From NCBI GenBank assembly GCA_020137815.1, contig CM035356.1, positions 132,001 through 196,000 of the forward strand: a stretch of 64,000 bases of DNA. Reading direction: 5' to 3'. The DNA is from Hormiphora californensis. Lineage: Eukaryota > Ctenophora > Tentaculata > Cydippida > Pleurobrachiidae. The translations under genes were made by a program, and so were the position numbers. A model generated the notes under the pieces. It made no database searches. It was given only the letters and a program-made list of their open reading frames with translations, and was not told the origin of the DNA. Positions 1 to 11,543 of the stretch are shown here, piece by piece (position 1 is the stretch's first letter; each line of letters starts with the position of its first letter).

Positions 1-69
1 TCAAACGTCCCATCTAAACTCGAAAAAAACACACGTCTCAAGTCCGTTTCAACGACGTCTGACTCGGTC

Positions 70-2551
70 TCAAGCCCGTCCAGACGGGTACCTTCTAGCC
101 GACGGTGGAACAGCTTCTAGCCAATGTTTGTGGCAAATGAACATCTGCCCGAAGTTTTCGAATACCAGCTATAAATAGAAACGAACACAAACAAAAGTTT
201 TTCAACCGTTGTTCGGACTGACACTCCTTGAAAAAGAACTCACTGGTTAACAAGGTAGGAACAGAGTTCCTCCTTTTTAAGTTTCTTGCTGCTGTGCAAG
301 TAGAGGGCAATATCATCGGGTTGTGACGTCACTATACCATGATCTTGTAAATACTCAATACCCTGAACAACAACTGTTAACGAATAGTCGCATAATAATA
401 CCATTACTTAGTCGTACTGAAATGTATAGGGAAGATAGATCCAAACAGTCTGAAATATTGATTGACTGTAATCACATTCTCTCTCTCTGTTTTTTATGTA
501 TGTGATGTGATCCCTCAATGTTCGCAAACAGTTCTCAAGCAGCTTGGGATACGTGATACCTACGAATCACACTGATGAACCAAACTTTAGGTAAATTTGC
601 ATTATGTATTTGATATATTGGTCAGACTACCTGGAGAGGATTTATGGAGAAGATTAGTTGGGCCTCGTCCATTAGCAAGTACAACTTCTTAAATGATTGC
701 CATGACTTCTCCTGGAATGGGACCGTGAGAAAAGGGAGGGTAAGATAGTATTTAGTCATTAGAGGAATGTACCTAATATGATAGGAACAGGACACATAAT
801 CTCGTTGCATATTTCTTTGGATACAGACACACATCACAACAGATGTTGAGTTGGTACTAACAAGTACATACCAGTATTCTCTCCTGGACATAAGCAGCGT
901 ATTTCCATTCACTTTTCACAAGGTTCAGCCAAAGTACATCATCTTCAGTTATCTCACTCCAAGATTTTATTTCGCACCCCGCCAAACACAGTTCCGTGGC
1001 ATTGAAGTTTGATAAAATGTGAAGAGCCAACTGAAGAAAATGGGGGGTTCGATATTAGGCGCCCACAAACAACGGTGAACGGATCTAACAAAACTATTTA
1101 ATGAATGATAGTCCCCATACCGCGCGACCCAAAAAAAAGTAAGGGTACGTTGGCCTTCTTTTCTCCCAGAATTTTAATTTCGATCACTCTGATATTTTGT
1201 CACAATATTTGTATGGTTACTCATTCGAGGAATCCGGAGTTTCAAAACACAAAAGTGTGAAGTTCATGAATGAACCCATTTTTTCGTTTTTCGGGTTTTT
1301 CCACGTTTTCTCATGGTTAAATTAAATTTTATTCTTAAAAATAGCAACCATGCATTAGAGTAAACTATAATAAATGGCAATCCGAGTTTTTATTAAAAAT
1401 GGATCAAGTTTAGTTGGTGAAATAAATGATTAAAAAACGGTCATTTTTACCAAACATCGATTTTAACCCGTTTTGACAAGAAATTGGTAAATTCAGGCGC
1501 TAAAAATTCGTACGGCCATTACACTTGATCGATATTGATGTTAGCCAGAATTTCGGCTCTCTATCTAAAAATTCATTTTTACGACTGGAATGAATCCTGA
1601 ATGAACTTGAAAACAAGAAAACTATTCCAAACCGGAATTTCACAATCGCCTTTGGGTAACGATTTCCTTTCAAACGCGACTAATTTTAGTTCAATTGGAC
1701 CACCACAAGAGACACAGTGGCTACTTTTCCGACACTAGGTCTGGTCAAGTGACCCCTATTGAACCGCTAGCGTCATTAATAAGTGTCAATAAGCAGGTGT
1801 AACGGTCGCGTATCACGTATCACATCTGCTAATTAGGACGGTATACCGATACATCGTCCGTTAGAATGTAAGTTCTCTTGCTAACACGTCATAATTTGAT
1901 GGGGATCACATGACCCAACCTAGGCTTGGCAAACTGGTCACTGTGATTCTTGTGGTGATCCAATTAAGCTCAAACTGGTCGCGTTCGAAAGAAAATCGAT
2001 AGCCAAACAAATTTGTAAAACTTTGGGACCAAAATATGGTCCCGTTTTGGCGTTCATTAAATGTTCATTCGGGCGAAAAAAATGAATTTTCATCCAGAGG
2101 GCTGAAACTCCGGAATCCTCGAATGAGTAACCATACAAATATTGTGACAAAATATCAAAGTGATTGAAATTAAATTTCTAGGAGAAAAGAAGGCCAACGT
2201 ACCCTCAGTTTTTTTTGGGCCGTGCGGTACATACCTCTGGAGGTAACAGTGTTATATCAGGTAGATCACTGCTGAGATTCTTAGAGTGTGAGGCAACACC
2301 GATCACAGACGTTGTGTCCTCTTCTTCTGGGAGAATCTGAAATATTGTGTTTGATCAGTCCTGAAAATTCAGTTGTGAAACGTTTACCATTCGTTAGTAA
2401 ATAGTAACTAAAGTGAAATATCGTGAATGATATCTGTGGAACGCACTGTCTGCGCATATTATAGACATCAGACTCAATAACATGAGCAAAAACTACAAAA
2501 TTTTGATATGCCGAGTACCTGAAGCCTAGCAATGGCGAACACAGTGCCCAT
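70..2551 (-). CDS. F-box protein (five-exon model)
   Basis: Probably a substrate-recognition subunit of an SCF ubiquitin ligase. Exons in reading order: 2519-2551, 2235-2336, 872-1030, 631-711, 70-168; all junctions are GT-AG and in phase 0, giving about 157 residues. The F-box lies at about residues 41-85: it opens LLPPELALHILSNF, continues LCLAGCEIKSW and ends DDVLWLNL, the usual spacing of hydrophobic and Trp positions. The short first exon (11 codons) and the last exon, which reads LVFENFGQMF before a stop, are least certain; further exons could lie left of the window. No substrate-binding repeats (LRR, WD40) are seen, so the target is unknown. Family assignment follows the F-box; the subfamily is not recognised. 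Confidence 0.65.
1118..2229. mobile_element. TA-flanked terminal-inverted-repeat element in F-box intron
   Basis: Inverted repeats of roughly 130 bp at 1120-1260 and 2100-2227 run from a CCGCGCGACCC end to a matching GTGCGG end, and both ends are bordered by TA. Both arms share the GGTTACTCATTCGAGGAATC stretch. The interior has no convincing ORF, so this is a non-autonomous element, perhaps Tc1/mariner-like from the TA target. It occupies most of the intron between F-box exons 2 and 3. Confidence 0.7.
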
Positions 2552-3122
2552 TTTATGGTTTCATTTGGATTTTTAATGACATCTCCACAAATTTTCGACA
2601 AAAAACAAAAAGTGCGAAGAAATTTTTAACCTCCGAATCGTGATGTTTTAGCGCGCGACATTTCACTTTGCGCGCGGCATCATCACGCAGTTGTTTAATA
2701 AAAACTCCGCGCCTATTGTCGAAAACCAAAATTTGACATTTGTCTATTTTACTGTGAGCGTGACTGGGTGTGATGTCGTAATGGATGGGAAAAGGAACCT
2801 GAGTCCGACCGCGACCCCCAACTAAAGATTAACACGGTATATTGAATTCAACCAAATGAAAGGTAAAAAGTCACAATATATTTTACAATTCATCCATACA
2901 CGTAAACAGTTTAACACACATATTGATAACATTTGTCGTTGTACGATCAATAGCCGTAGAAAAAAGGGCGGGACCAGGATCGGCCTTAGAAAAAAAGAAA
3001 CCAAAATCGAGTGTTCTGATACAAAAACTGCAAATTTTGCCATTTTAATGTCATTGTTAGAGTCGGTAAGAATCACCCCAAAGAGAGTTCCACTCTGTAA
3101 AACCTGCTTCATCATCAGGTGG
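2552..3122. other. Intergenic, nothing recognised
   Basis: Between the F-box start and the VAMP7 stop. Both genes are on the minus strand, so this should hold the F-box promoter and VAMP7 3' UTR. Two overlapping antisense ORFs at 2822-3157 look like chance frames. No repeat or RNA gene seen. Confidence 0.4.
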
Positions 3123-4581
3123 CTATGAGCGGCACTTTGGAATTGAAATCCCGCCACAACTGATAGAAAGGATCACCCAGAAAATAGCCTGAAAAAGAAA
3201 AATGAAATGAAAACAAAATCTGGGCAAGATCATCAGATAGACTTCTAGTGATCGATCACTACAAGTCTAGATCCCCTATCAATGTATCTCTAACCCCTCT
3301 CCCACATACAAGATTGCAACTTACAAATCCAATGGCTCCGATCATGAGATACATTTTGATATTCTTCCAAAACATAGCTCTCCTTAACTCCCTACTTTGT
3401 CTCTGGAACTGAGTGCTCTGGTTGGTTAGATCCTCTGTCTTGTCCACCAGCAACTCAATCCTCTCCCCTCGCGAAGTCAGGGAATCTAAACAGATTGAGA
3501 GGCCGAGACTAGTATGTATCGATTTTTTATGAAAAATTACCTAAAAAGTCTAGAATTGTTCATACTTTCTTTTGTTATGTTCTTTTATAGTCTGATTTTA
3601 AATAACTGTCGTTTTCTTAGAGTTTTCATATTACTTAAATTGACCATTATAAGTCCGGTTCCTGATGAGATAGAGACTTGACATTTGGAGGTTACGAAGA
3701 TCTTGTTAAGTTCTTCCGAACCTCTAAATTTCAAGTCTCTATCTTATCAGTAACCGGAGATATGACGAATTTTGTTATTTTTGAGAAACGACAGTTATTT
3801 AAAATCCGACTATACATTTGCTCGCGAAAATAGAGTCGAGCTGGGCAAACTTTCTTTATATTCTAAAAATCAAATCAAAAACTTACCAATATTTTTCACC
3901 ATGATTTGTTTTAGATCATCGATCTCATTTTGTACTTGACGGACAGTTGAACCCTCGGGATTTTCCACATAGTACCTCTGAAGAAAACAAAAATTAGAAT
4001 ATCAACAGCCCGACACTTGCACTATGGGACTTTATATTTAATCTTCAAACATCAGAAAAGTTGAAGTAACCTTCCGAATGGTGACCTCGAAACTACCGAC
4101 ACAGCTCCACTGGTTCTCCCCATTTTTAGTAGCAGGGGGCTCAGCAATTTCACATCGCATTTCAGCAGTAGCAGCAGTGGGTGATCTTTTTAGGGGTTGT
4201 CGAGCGCTCATAATGATATAACAGGCTATATGATTTTGTAGGTTGTGAGCTAGGTAGCGGGCTATACAATAAAACAGGGGGATACCTTTCTATACGTGAT
4301 AGACACCTCTCCTACCAATTGCCAGGATCCCGTGAATGGACCCGTCATAACACACAATAAGGTTACAACTACCCTGAACTAGGTATCTCCAAATGATTTC
4401 CTATTACATATCGAGTAAAATAGTAAGTACAATATCACAAGTAGTACAAAGACAAAAGTGTATGCAGCAGTTGGAATTTGTGTAGACAATGTACAAGAGA
4501 TGAATTAAGGAGAAAAGTAAATGGGGCACCACTACCAGCCCTCCAACCAACTATAACAAGAGAGCTTCAAATAGACCCAGG

Positions 4582-4644
<63 letters not shown>

Positions 4645-7600
4645 GATAGAGAGATAGAGAGAGAGAGATAGAGAGAGTGAGAGAGAGAGAGAGAGATAGA
4701 GAGAGACGGGGAGAAATAATGATATATAGAAAAGAGAGGGCTGGCCAATGCAGTGATGGTACTCAGCACGATTAGGACATACAACTACAACAGGCAGAGA
4801 CAGAGAGCCTTGTAATGTTTAGGAGGCCAAGAGATTAAAAAACGAACGTATTTGGAGGAGAATGGGAGATAGCATTATCAGTTGGTGATGAGATCCCCTA
4901 TTCGCGGGCTTCGTTTGCCGCGCTTCGCGCGGCCCTAGTGTAGGGGTGGCCGCGTCACCAACATTATCAGTTATTGTCGTGAGGTGAGCCGGTGGTTAAT
5001 TAGGGAAGGGATGTTTAGATGATCAGCAGTCACTTGATTCAGAAGAGTCGTTTTACGTAACTACAACCACTGCTTATAAAAGGATGCGAAACCAGGGTAT
5101 GAGATTGTAAGTTACTGTGCTGAACAAGGAAAGCCATTACACAGACTCAATATATTGCTATGGCAACCCTCCCTATACGGAAACAGATGGGAGTGAAATT
5201 GGTACTCGTGATCTACAGCTAAGTCTAATATGGTGTAGACTGGTAGACACTGCATCTGTAGTACTGGTTGATACCAGTTACACAGACGTAGATCAGTAAA
5301 ATTACACACATCACTACACAACGCACTATTATAGCACCAGCTCCCACTCCTGCTTTTTAATTTATGATAACATGAATGAAGGGCAGCTTTTGGTTGTACT
5401 AACCACTTGATTTTGGAGCACTTTTGAGAAGTCACTGTCCATAGCATAGGGGAGAGCTGTGGCAGCGGCACCACCATATTGCCTTTGGAACCTGGGTAGG
5501 GAATTAAATACAGTGTTAAAAAAGGTAGATAGTATTGCTTTTGACTGTTGACATGGAAGTAATAAAAAGTGGGAAGAAGAAGTAAAACTTCAGTTAACCC
5601 TTTGGGACCGATAGTGGCGCCATCGACAGAAATATCTGAAAATTGCTGGAGACACTCCTAACAAGCCTACTTGAAAGCAGAACCAAAAAACTCGTCTCTA
5701 CGAACTTTGTTTCTGTGGGGTCACCAGTGACCCTATCGGTCTCAAATGGAATGCAAACAATTGAGATTTCGTAGCTATTTTGCCTCATAACTCGAAAACC
5801 GCTCATCTTAGACCCTATGTTTCTTCATCAAGGGGGTTGTGTATAATACACTTTCTCCGACACGGGACTCAAGCACGGGGGTGCAGGTAGCCTACAGAAG
5901 GCGGGTGTGACAGTGATTTCTTTTTGTGTGCATGAAAATGCAGAATCGGTTAGGGACCGTTCCCTCCTCCCAATGGCTTGTTGACAAAGCCCTAACCAAG
6001 CCAGCGGAGGGGGATTAAGAGCTCAAACGGGCATACGATGGTGTGGTATGACTTTAGGTGAAAGTGAAGTGTCTTGTCCAAGTGGAAATCCGGGTTCCTT
6101 ATGTACTGCGGAAGGGGTCTTAATCCCCCTCCGCTGGCTTGGTTAGGGCTTTGTCAACAAGCCATTGGGAGGAGGGAACGGTCCCTAACCGATTCTGCAT
6201 TTTCATGCACACAAAAAGAAATCACTGTCACACCCGCCTTCTGTAGGCTACCTGCACCCCCGTGCTTGAGTCCCGTGTCGGAGAAAGTGTATTATACACA
6301 ACCCCCTTGATGATTATTAAGCCCGGCGGCCCCCGTGGACTCTCAGGGGTAGCCTAATTGGACTCCCTTGTTCTGGAATAGATTGTTCAAGCCTACCTGG
6401 ATCTAAGCCCTGGCTCTGGAGCCTGTGGATGTAGGCTCTACAGTTGGAGATGTGTGACCGAAACTTGATGTGATGCTTTGAAAATAACTGACTTCTAATT
6501 GGGTACCCCCGCAAAGTTATTTGTCACAAACTATCCCGAAATTGTCCGAAACTATCCGATTTCCTGTTTCCTGTTCTCCTATTGGATGCTGAAGGAACCA
6601 ATGAGAGCGCGCCACCCGGTGCCCTCCTATTGGCTAACAAGACCCCTTCCGCAGTACATAAGGAACCCGGATTTCCACTTGGACAAGACACTTCACTTTC
6701 ACCTAAAGTCATACCACACCATCGTATGCCCGTTTGAGCTCTTAATCCCCCTCCGCTGGCTTGGTTAGGGCTTTGTCAACAAGCCATTGGGAGGAGGGAA
6801 CGGTCCCTAACCGATTCTGCATTTTCATGCACACAAAAAGAAATCACTGTCACACCCGCCTTCTGTAGGCTACCTGCACCCCCGTGCTTGAGTCCCGTGT
6901 CGGAGAAAGTGTATTATACACAACCCCCTTGATGATTATTAAGCCCGGCGGCCCCCGTGGACTCTCAGGGGTAGCCTAATTGGACTCCCTTGTTCTGGAA
7001 TAGACTGTTCAAGCCTACCTGGATCTAAGCCCTGGCTCTGGAGCCTGTGGATGTAGGCTCTACAGTTGGAGATGTGTGACCGGAACTTGATGTGATGCTT
7101 TGAAAATGACTGACTTCTAATTGGGTACCCCCGCAAAGTTATTTGTCACAAACTATCCCGAAATTGTCCGAAACTATCCGATTTCCTGTTTCCTGTTCTC
7201 CTATTGGATGCTGAAGGAACCAATGAGAACGCGCCACCCGGTGCCCTCCTATTGGCTAACAAGACCCCTTCCGCAGTACATAAGGAACCCGGATTTCCAC
7301 TCGGACAAGACACTTCACTTTCACCTAAAGTCATACCACACCATCGTATGCCCGTTTGAGCTCTTAATCCCCCTCCGCTGGCTTGGTTAGGGCTTTGTCA
7401 ACAAGCCATTGGGAGGAGGGAACGGTCCCTAACCGATTCTGCATTTTCATGCACACAAAAAGAAATCACTGTCACACCCGCCTTCTGTAGGCTACCTGCA
7501 CCCCCGTGCTTGAGTCCCGTGTCGGAGAAAGTGTATTATACACAACCCCCTTGATGCCTATGTTTCTTCATAACACTTATATAAACCCGGCCATTCTGCA

Positions 7601-10600
7601 CATTTTACACACCCTATGGACCTCTGTATCTCATCTGTAGCCGATGATTTTCAGCGACTCTCTAAGATGTATAGATAACACTGAGGGAGTCGGTTAGTCG
7701 CTAGCACCCGTTTGAAAAATGCCGTTTTGGACCTTTATCGGTGGCCAATCCTTTAGAAATGCACGTAAAATCCAAATTTCTATATTAGCGTTAGGGGACG
7801 ATAGGGTCACTGGTGACCCCGGCATTATTTGCCCTCTGAGCGTTGTAAATTTGATCAAATCATCACGAAACTTCATACCGGGGTAAAACCTATGGTTTTC
7901 TTTTGATTTGTAGGTCCATTATTGGCTTACTTATACCGTTTTAGAGATATGGCCAACTTTACACCAAAATTTCAACTTTTATGGCTTAGAGTTGGCATTT
8001 CTAGTAAACTAAGATGTTCAAAGCTTAAAATGACCCCAAAAACAGCCAAAAAGTGTCTATTCTAACCCGGAAAACCATTTAAACTTCTTAGATTTAGTTC
8101 GGACAGACGCTAGATGCATAATTAGCGTGGGGTCACTGGTGACCCTATCGGTCTCAAAGGGTTAAAGCATGTCAAAGTATCACTGAACTTCTATTCCCCA
8201 GTATCTGTGGTTCTCCAATTATACCATGCCCTCAAAACCTATAGCATGCCCACCACTCCGGGCAGGCAGGCCCTTCAGAAGAATGAGAAGGTTTAGAACA
8301 TGAAACATGCTGCCAGACCGAACCCAAGGAACCGAGATTAACCCTGCGACACCACCATCCAAGACCAACTACAACCTAACAGCACCGTCCCCACTAAACC
8401 TCCAACCCCAACTACCACCGCCTATCACCAAGAGATCCGGAACAGCGAAAGACCGAGACCCCCACTAAGATAGTAATTAGTAAACGTGGACACTCGCCAG
8501 AAACCGAGACTCAGATCAAACTCATCAGCCTGACACCGTTTCGGGGCTTTAATTCGGTACGCGTACACAAGGTACTTAGTCAGGCAACCTCGATAATCTG
8601 AGACCACCGTTCGATCTAAACCCAGTTGCCCGGAATGAATGTGTCGACTGGCGGTGGTAGTTGGGGTCCCTCTGCACTGCCTCCCCCTTTGACAGGTTTA
8701 TGACAATAAAGGTATACCCATCCAAACACACACTCCACTGCGAGGGCGAGTCTCAACCACTTCACTGACTCCACTACTCCACATTCCTGTACTCCCTGCT
8801 CACTGAGCAGCCTCTCTCCCCGTATCCTTCACCAGCTTCCTAAGACTCCTCCCTCTAAATCCTAGAAGCTGCTCTAGTCAGACTATCCACTACCTGCCCT
8901 CGAGCCCCAACCTCTACAGCCATATTAAAACACCTCCACCCAATATCCATTAGCCTCACACTCCCTCTCAAGGTCCGTGTATCGCTCAATCTTGAGAGTA
9001 TGGGCATCCCCTATTCTCTCTTCTGCAGGGCAAGTGAGCTCCCACCAGATCACCGGCTTTACCTCTCGCGAGAAGACAACAAGATCAGGCCTTAGCCCTT
9101 AACCTGGTCTGGGCGATCTCCGTCGGGAACTTGAGCTGACTTCTGATGTCAATTGTCAAAGAGGACAACCCAGACCTTAGCGCCTGACAGGATCCCACAC
9201 CCACTAACCCTCTTCTTCCCCTTCTTACCCTCTGCAACGAACTCGATACTCCGTGACAAAATGACAAACTGTTCGTCTGTACTGCAGACTTGAATTGTTC
9301 ATACGGTGACAGTGTCAAGCGACTCAACTGCTGGCAGACGTGACCAATGCACTGCGCGCTCATGGTGCCTATTCCGTGTACTGCGCGTCAACCCCGCGCC
9401 AACACCTCACATTAGAGAGAGATGTCGACCGCGCGTTACGTGGACGACTGTGTTCCTGGAACACCGTGTGTAAATCAATGCTGTCTGATTTTCAGGAACT
9501 CACAATTATTACACGCAATACAAGGGGTTACATTTTGGGATTCTAGGAAGCTGATTACTCGCACCTTTGCATGATATCATTCAGGAACGCAAACGCTTTT
9601 GATCTTGGAAAATCCTGAAAAAGGTGGATAGATATTAGAAAAAGTTAACGCTTTTACAGCGAATTTTTTCCCCGCCCGGTGAATGCCGAAGGCATTCACC
9701 CGGATGCCTTTTGTAAAAAGGCATAGGGGTTTAGAATTCGACAATTTTATTTTACATACTAGTGAAGTGTCACGCTTTTTTGTAACGTAACCCGCTCAGT
9801 TGCGAGGGACAACGATGTTGCTCCTTCATCAAATACTTCAATGGCACGTTTTCAGGAAATGTGAGCCGCGCAATGTGGCGCGCAATTTAGTGCTACTAAA
9901 ACACAATGATTTGTTCTATACGGTTTGACTGATTCATAGATGATCGGAAATGCCTGTCCAGCCTTCCCATTAGATGGTTATGAAAATAAAGGTTGGTGGG
10001 GAAACATAGCATTATGAAACATAATGCAGTTATTCTTGTTCTTCAGAAGAAACTAGCTCCTATAACAGTTGAAAGGTCACTGACCTCATCGGTTATACAC
10101 AGATAAGTTATCATATCAGAAGCGATGTAGTGGAACAGGTATTTATCGTGGGTGTAAGTTAACTTTCCATCTCTATCTACTTTTCTCAGAATCTCATTCA
10201 TCACCTTGTGGGGAGGAGGGTCAGGTGGGGAGGAGGGTCAGGTGGGGAGGAGGGTCAGGTGGGGAGGAGGGTTAGGTGGGGAGGAGGGTCAGGTGGGGAG
10301 GAGGGTGAGATGGGGAGGAGGGTCAGGTGGGGAGGAGGGTCAGGTGGGGAGGAGGGTCAGGTGGGGAGGAGGGTCAGGTGGGGAGGAGGGTCAGGTGGGG
10401 AGGAGGGTTAGGTGGGGAGGAGGGTCAGGTGGGGAGGAGGGTCAGGTGGGGAGGAGGGTGAGGTGGGGAGGAGGGTGAGGTGGGGAGGAGGGTGAGGTGG
10501 GGAGGAGGGTCAGGTGGGGAGGAGGGTCAGGTGGGGAGGAGGGTCAGGTGGGGAGGAGGGTCAGGTGGGGAGGAGGGTCAGGTGGGGAGGAGGGTCAGGT

Positions 10601-10926
10601 GGGGAGGAGGGTCAGGTGGGGAGGAGGGTCAGGTGGGGAGGAGGGTCATCGGATGAGATTTGTGAAATATAGAAGTGAGCAGCATGTAAATAACTAAAAT
10701 GATAAACACTATCTCTCACAATGTACAAATCAATAACAGATCTGTAGTTCAAAACAGAACACTGAGTAGCTGACAACACTCTATTTAATGTGTAAATAGA
10801 GACTACTAAATTATAATAGAGACTACTAAATTAGAATGTACGCACCTCATCAAAGTTTCCAGCGTACTGTGCATATTTTGTAAGGATCGTTGTTTTCCGT
10901 GCTACCACTGTGTAATAAATTGACAT
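3123..10926 (-). CDS. VAMP7: VAMP7, longin-type R-SNARE
   Basis: Vesicle R-SNARE for late-endosome/lysosome and exocytic fusion. Exons: 10846-10926, 10085-10204, 9565-9614, 5404-5491, 3887-3977, 3325-3485, 3123-3188; phases agree throughout and give 218 residues (human VAMP7 is 220). The longin domain starts MSIYYTVVARKTTIL and includes GKLTYTHDKYLFHYI, DFPRSKAFAFLNDI and TALPYAMDSDFSKVL. The SNARE motif runs from about residue 120 (NEIDDLKQIMVKNI) with the zero-layer Arg in SRGERIE, then KTEDL and a C-terminal membrane anchor from MYLMIGAIGF with a short lumenal tail, ...PKCRS. Intron 4 (5492-9564) is swollen by transposons and intron 1 by a 17-bp minisatellite touching the exon 2 acceptor. 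The start lies close to the divergent MFS gene. Identity rests on recognised motifs along the whole length. Confidence 0.93.
3587..3813. mobile_element. TA-flanked foldback MITE, AGTCGGATTTT family (degenerate copy)
   Basis: Starts AGTCTGATTTTAAATAACTG after TA and ends with the inverse AAATCCGACT before TA. The inside is a long hairpin around GAGATAGAGACTTG. A near copy with the interior in the opposite order lies at 31528-31757. In VAMP7 intron 5. Confidence 0.8.
4588..4706. repeat. (GA)n microsatellite
   Basis: About 120 bp of GA repeats with GATA interruptions in VAMP7 intron 4-5 region. Apparent Leu/Ser or Arg/Glu ORFs here are artefacts of the repeat. Confidence 0.95.
4882..4961. mobile_element. 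MULE-like MITE, 80 bp, with perfect 9-bp TSD
   Basis: Ends are TTGGTGATGAGATCCCC and GCGTCACCAA. Flanked on both sides by CATTATCAG (4873-4881 and 4962-4970). A longer relative at 41821-41990 has another 9-bp duplication. A 9-bp duplication is the usual signature of Mutator-like elements. Confidence 0.8.
5826..7556. mobile_element. Nested foldback element with 295-bp arms and 12-bp TSD
   Basis: Terminal inverted repeats of about 295 bp (5826-6120 and 7262-7556) start CATCAAGGGGGTTGTG. The direct repeat CCTATGTTTCTT flanks it (5814-5825 and 7557-7568). The interior contains tandem 622-bp units, so the right terminus is present three times. ORFs of 62-89 residues seen twice here are repeat copies, not genes. 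Confidence 0.8.
6121..7556. repeat. 622-bp tandem repeat (two full units plus part of a third)
   Basis: TAATCCCCCTCCGCTGGC recurs at 6121, 6743 and 7365, an exact 622-bp period, with only a few substitutions between units. Each unit carries a copy of the element's right terminus. Confidence 0.92.
8730..9095 (-). pseudogene. Decayed retroelement C-terminal domain remnant
   Basis: The minus strand reads PDLVVFSREVKPVIWWELTC, then AHTLKIERYTDLERECEANG, then after a frameshift AVEVGARGQVVDSLTR. This matches the conserved block (W-E-L-T ... K...Y..L ... PVEVGARG) at the C-terminus of many invertebrate non-LTR-type reverse-transcriptase proteins. Several stops and shifts show it is dead. It sits in VAMP7 intron 4; flanking sequence to 8200 and 9500 shows nothing else recognisable. 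Confidence 0.6.
9664..10041. mobile_element. Hairpin-ended repeat, copy A
   Basis: The left end is a strong hairpin built on GAATGCCGAAGGCATTC followed by GATGCC...GGCAT. The right end has the hairpin GCATTATG...CATAATGC a few bases before CTTGTT. Middle blocks (CTCCTTCAT, GGCACGTTTTCAGGAAATG, GTGGCGCGCAATTTAGTGCT) are shared with copy B (14684-15129) and partly with C (25345-26001). No ORF. In VAMP7 intron 2. Confidence 0.8.
10208..10648. repeat. 17-bp minisatellite, about 26 copies, in VAMP7 intron 1
   Basis: The unit on the plus strand is GGGGAGGAGGGTCAGGT, with TTAGG and TGAGG variants. On the transcribed minus strand each unit reads ACCTGACCCTCCTCCCC, a branch-point-like CTGAC plus pyrimidine tract. 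The array begins 4 bases beyond the acceptor of VAMP7 exon 2. Because 17 is not divisible by 3, Gly/Arg-rich ORFs appear in several frames; none is a gene. Confidence 0.95.
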
Positions 10927-11543
10927 GGCCCCTATAATCTGAGAGAAGGGTTAGAAATCATTAACAGACATGACGTGTTAGTATTTAGTGTAACGGCACT
11001 GTTAGCACCAGACCGATACTAACAAATTGTGTGTGTAACACTGCTTTCATGACCAGGCAAGGAGAGGACAAAACCGAAACCTCACTGGATGCCGTGCATT
11101 ATGTATTGCTATGCAGCAGTGTGGACGAGTAATATACCAATCTTTTTGTGTCTGGTCCCCTTGAGTTGCCTTTTAGTTTGGTAACGCAATTACCCCTACT
11201 GCCTACATTGCGGGCACGCTGAAACGTGCCTTACTATCGCAATGCCCTATGTAGGGCCTTCTACAGAGTAGAGGGGTAATTTCGTTACCAACCTTTTAGT
11301 TGGTTATATAAAGGGTTATAAAAAGGTGGTGGTAAAGGGGGACAATGACGGAGAATTTTCCCATGAGAGGCTTACACTGAAAACTTCTCTTGTATTTGTT
11401 CGGGGGCCCTCACTTGCTGTAATGTATATTGTTGTCTCCTCCTACTGAGTAGTATAATCAGTGGTATAATGTAACGATTCACTCTTCTTCCCCTGTTCAG
11501 TGAACTAGGTCACCATCCACTAAAACAAACTCCCCGATATAAG
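10927..11543. promoter_or_regulatory. Divergent intergenic region, VAMP7 / MFS transporter
   Basis: 617 bp separate the VAMP7 start (minus) from the MFS start (plus), so both promoters should lie here. No TATA or CpG-like feature stands out. A 114-bp MITE at 11178-11291 occupies the middle. Inferred from gene orientation only. Confidence 0.4.
11178..11291. mobile_element. MULE-like MITE, 114 bp, perfect 9-bp TSD
   Basis: Termini TTGGTAACGCAATTACCCC and GGGGTAATTTCGTTACCAA. Direct repeat CCTTTTAGT at 11169-11177 and 11292-11300. A second copy lies at 33057-33132. Both share the inner GCGGGCACGC and CTTACTA blocks. Confidence 0.88.

Larger units (their letters stand above)
5598..8161. mobile_element. 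piggyBac-like non-autonomous element in VAMP7 intron 4
   Basis: Bounded by TTAA on both sides (5594-5597, 8162-8165), with termini CCCTTTGGGACCGATAG and its inverse CTATCGGTCTCAAAGGG. TTAA targets with CCC termini are typical of piggyBac. A self-complementary GGTCACTGGTGACC motif occurs near both ends (about 5718, 7803, 8131). No transposase is visible. A second element (5826-7556) is inserted inside it. Confidence 0.85.

Noticed and set aside
6317-7390. Pairs of 62-89-residue ORFs repeated 622 bp apart
   Set aside because: They lie in the tandem 622-bp repeat of a non-autonomous element, overlap on both strands and have no domain.
10206-10697. Several Gly/Arg-rich ORFs over the minisatellite
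   Set aside because: The 17-bp unit cycles all frames, so the same tripartite repeat appears in each; it lies in a VAMP7 intron.
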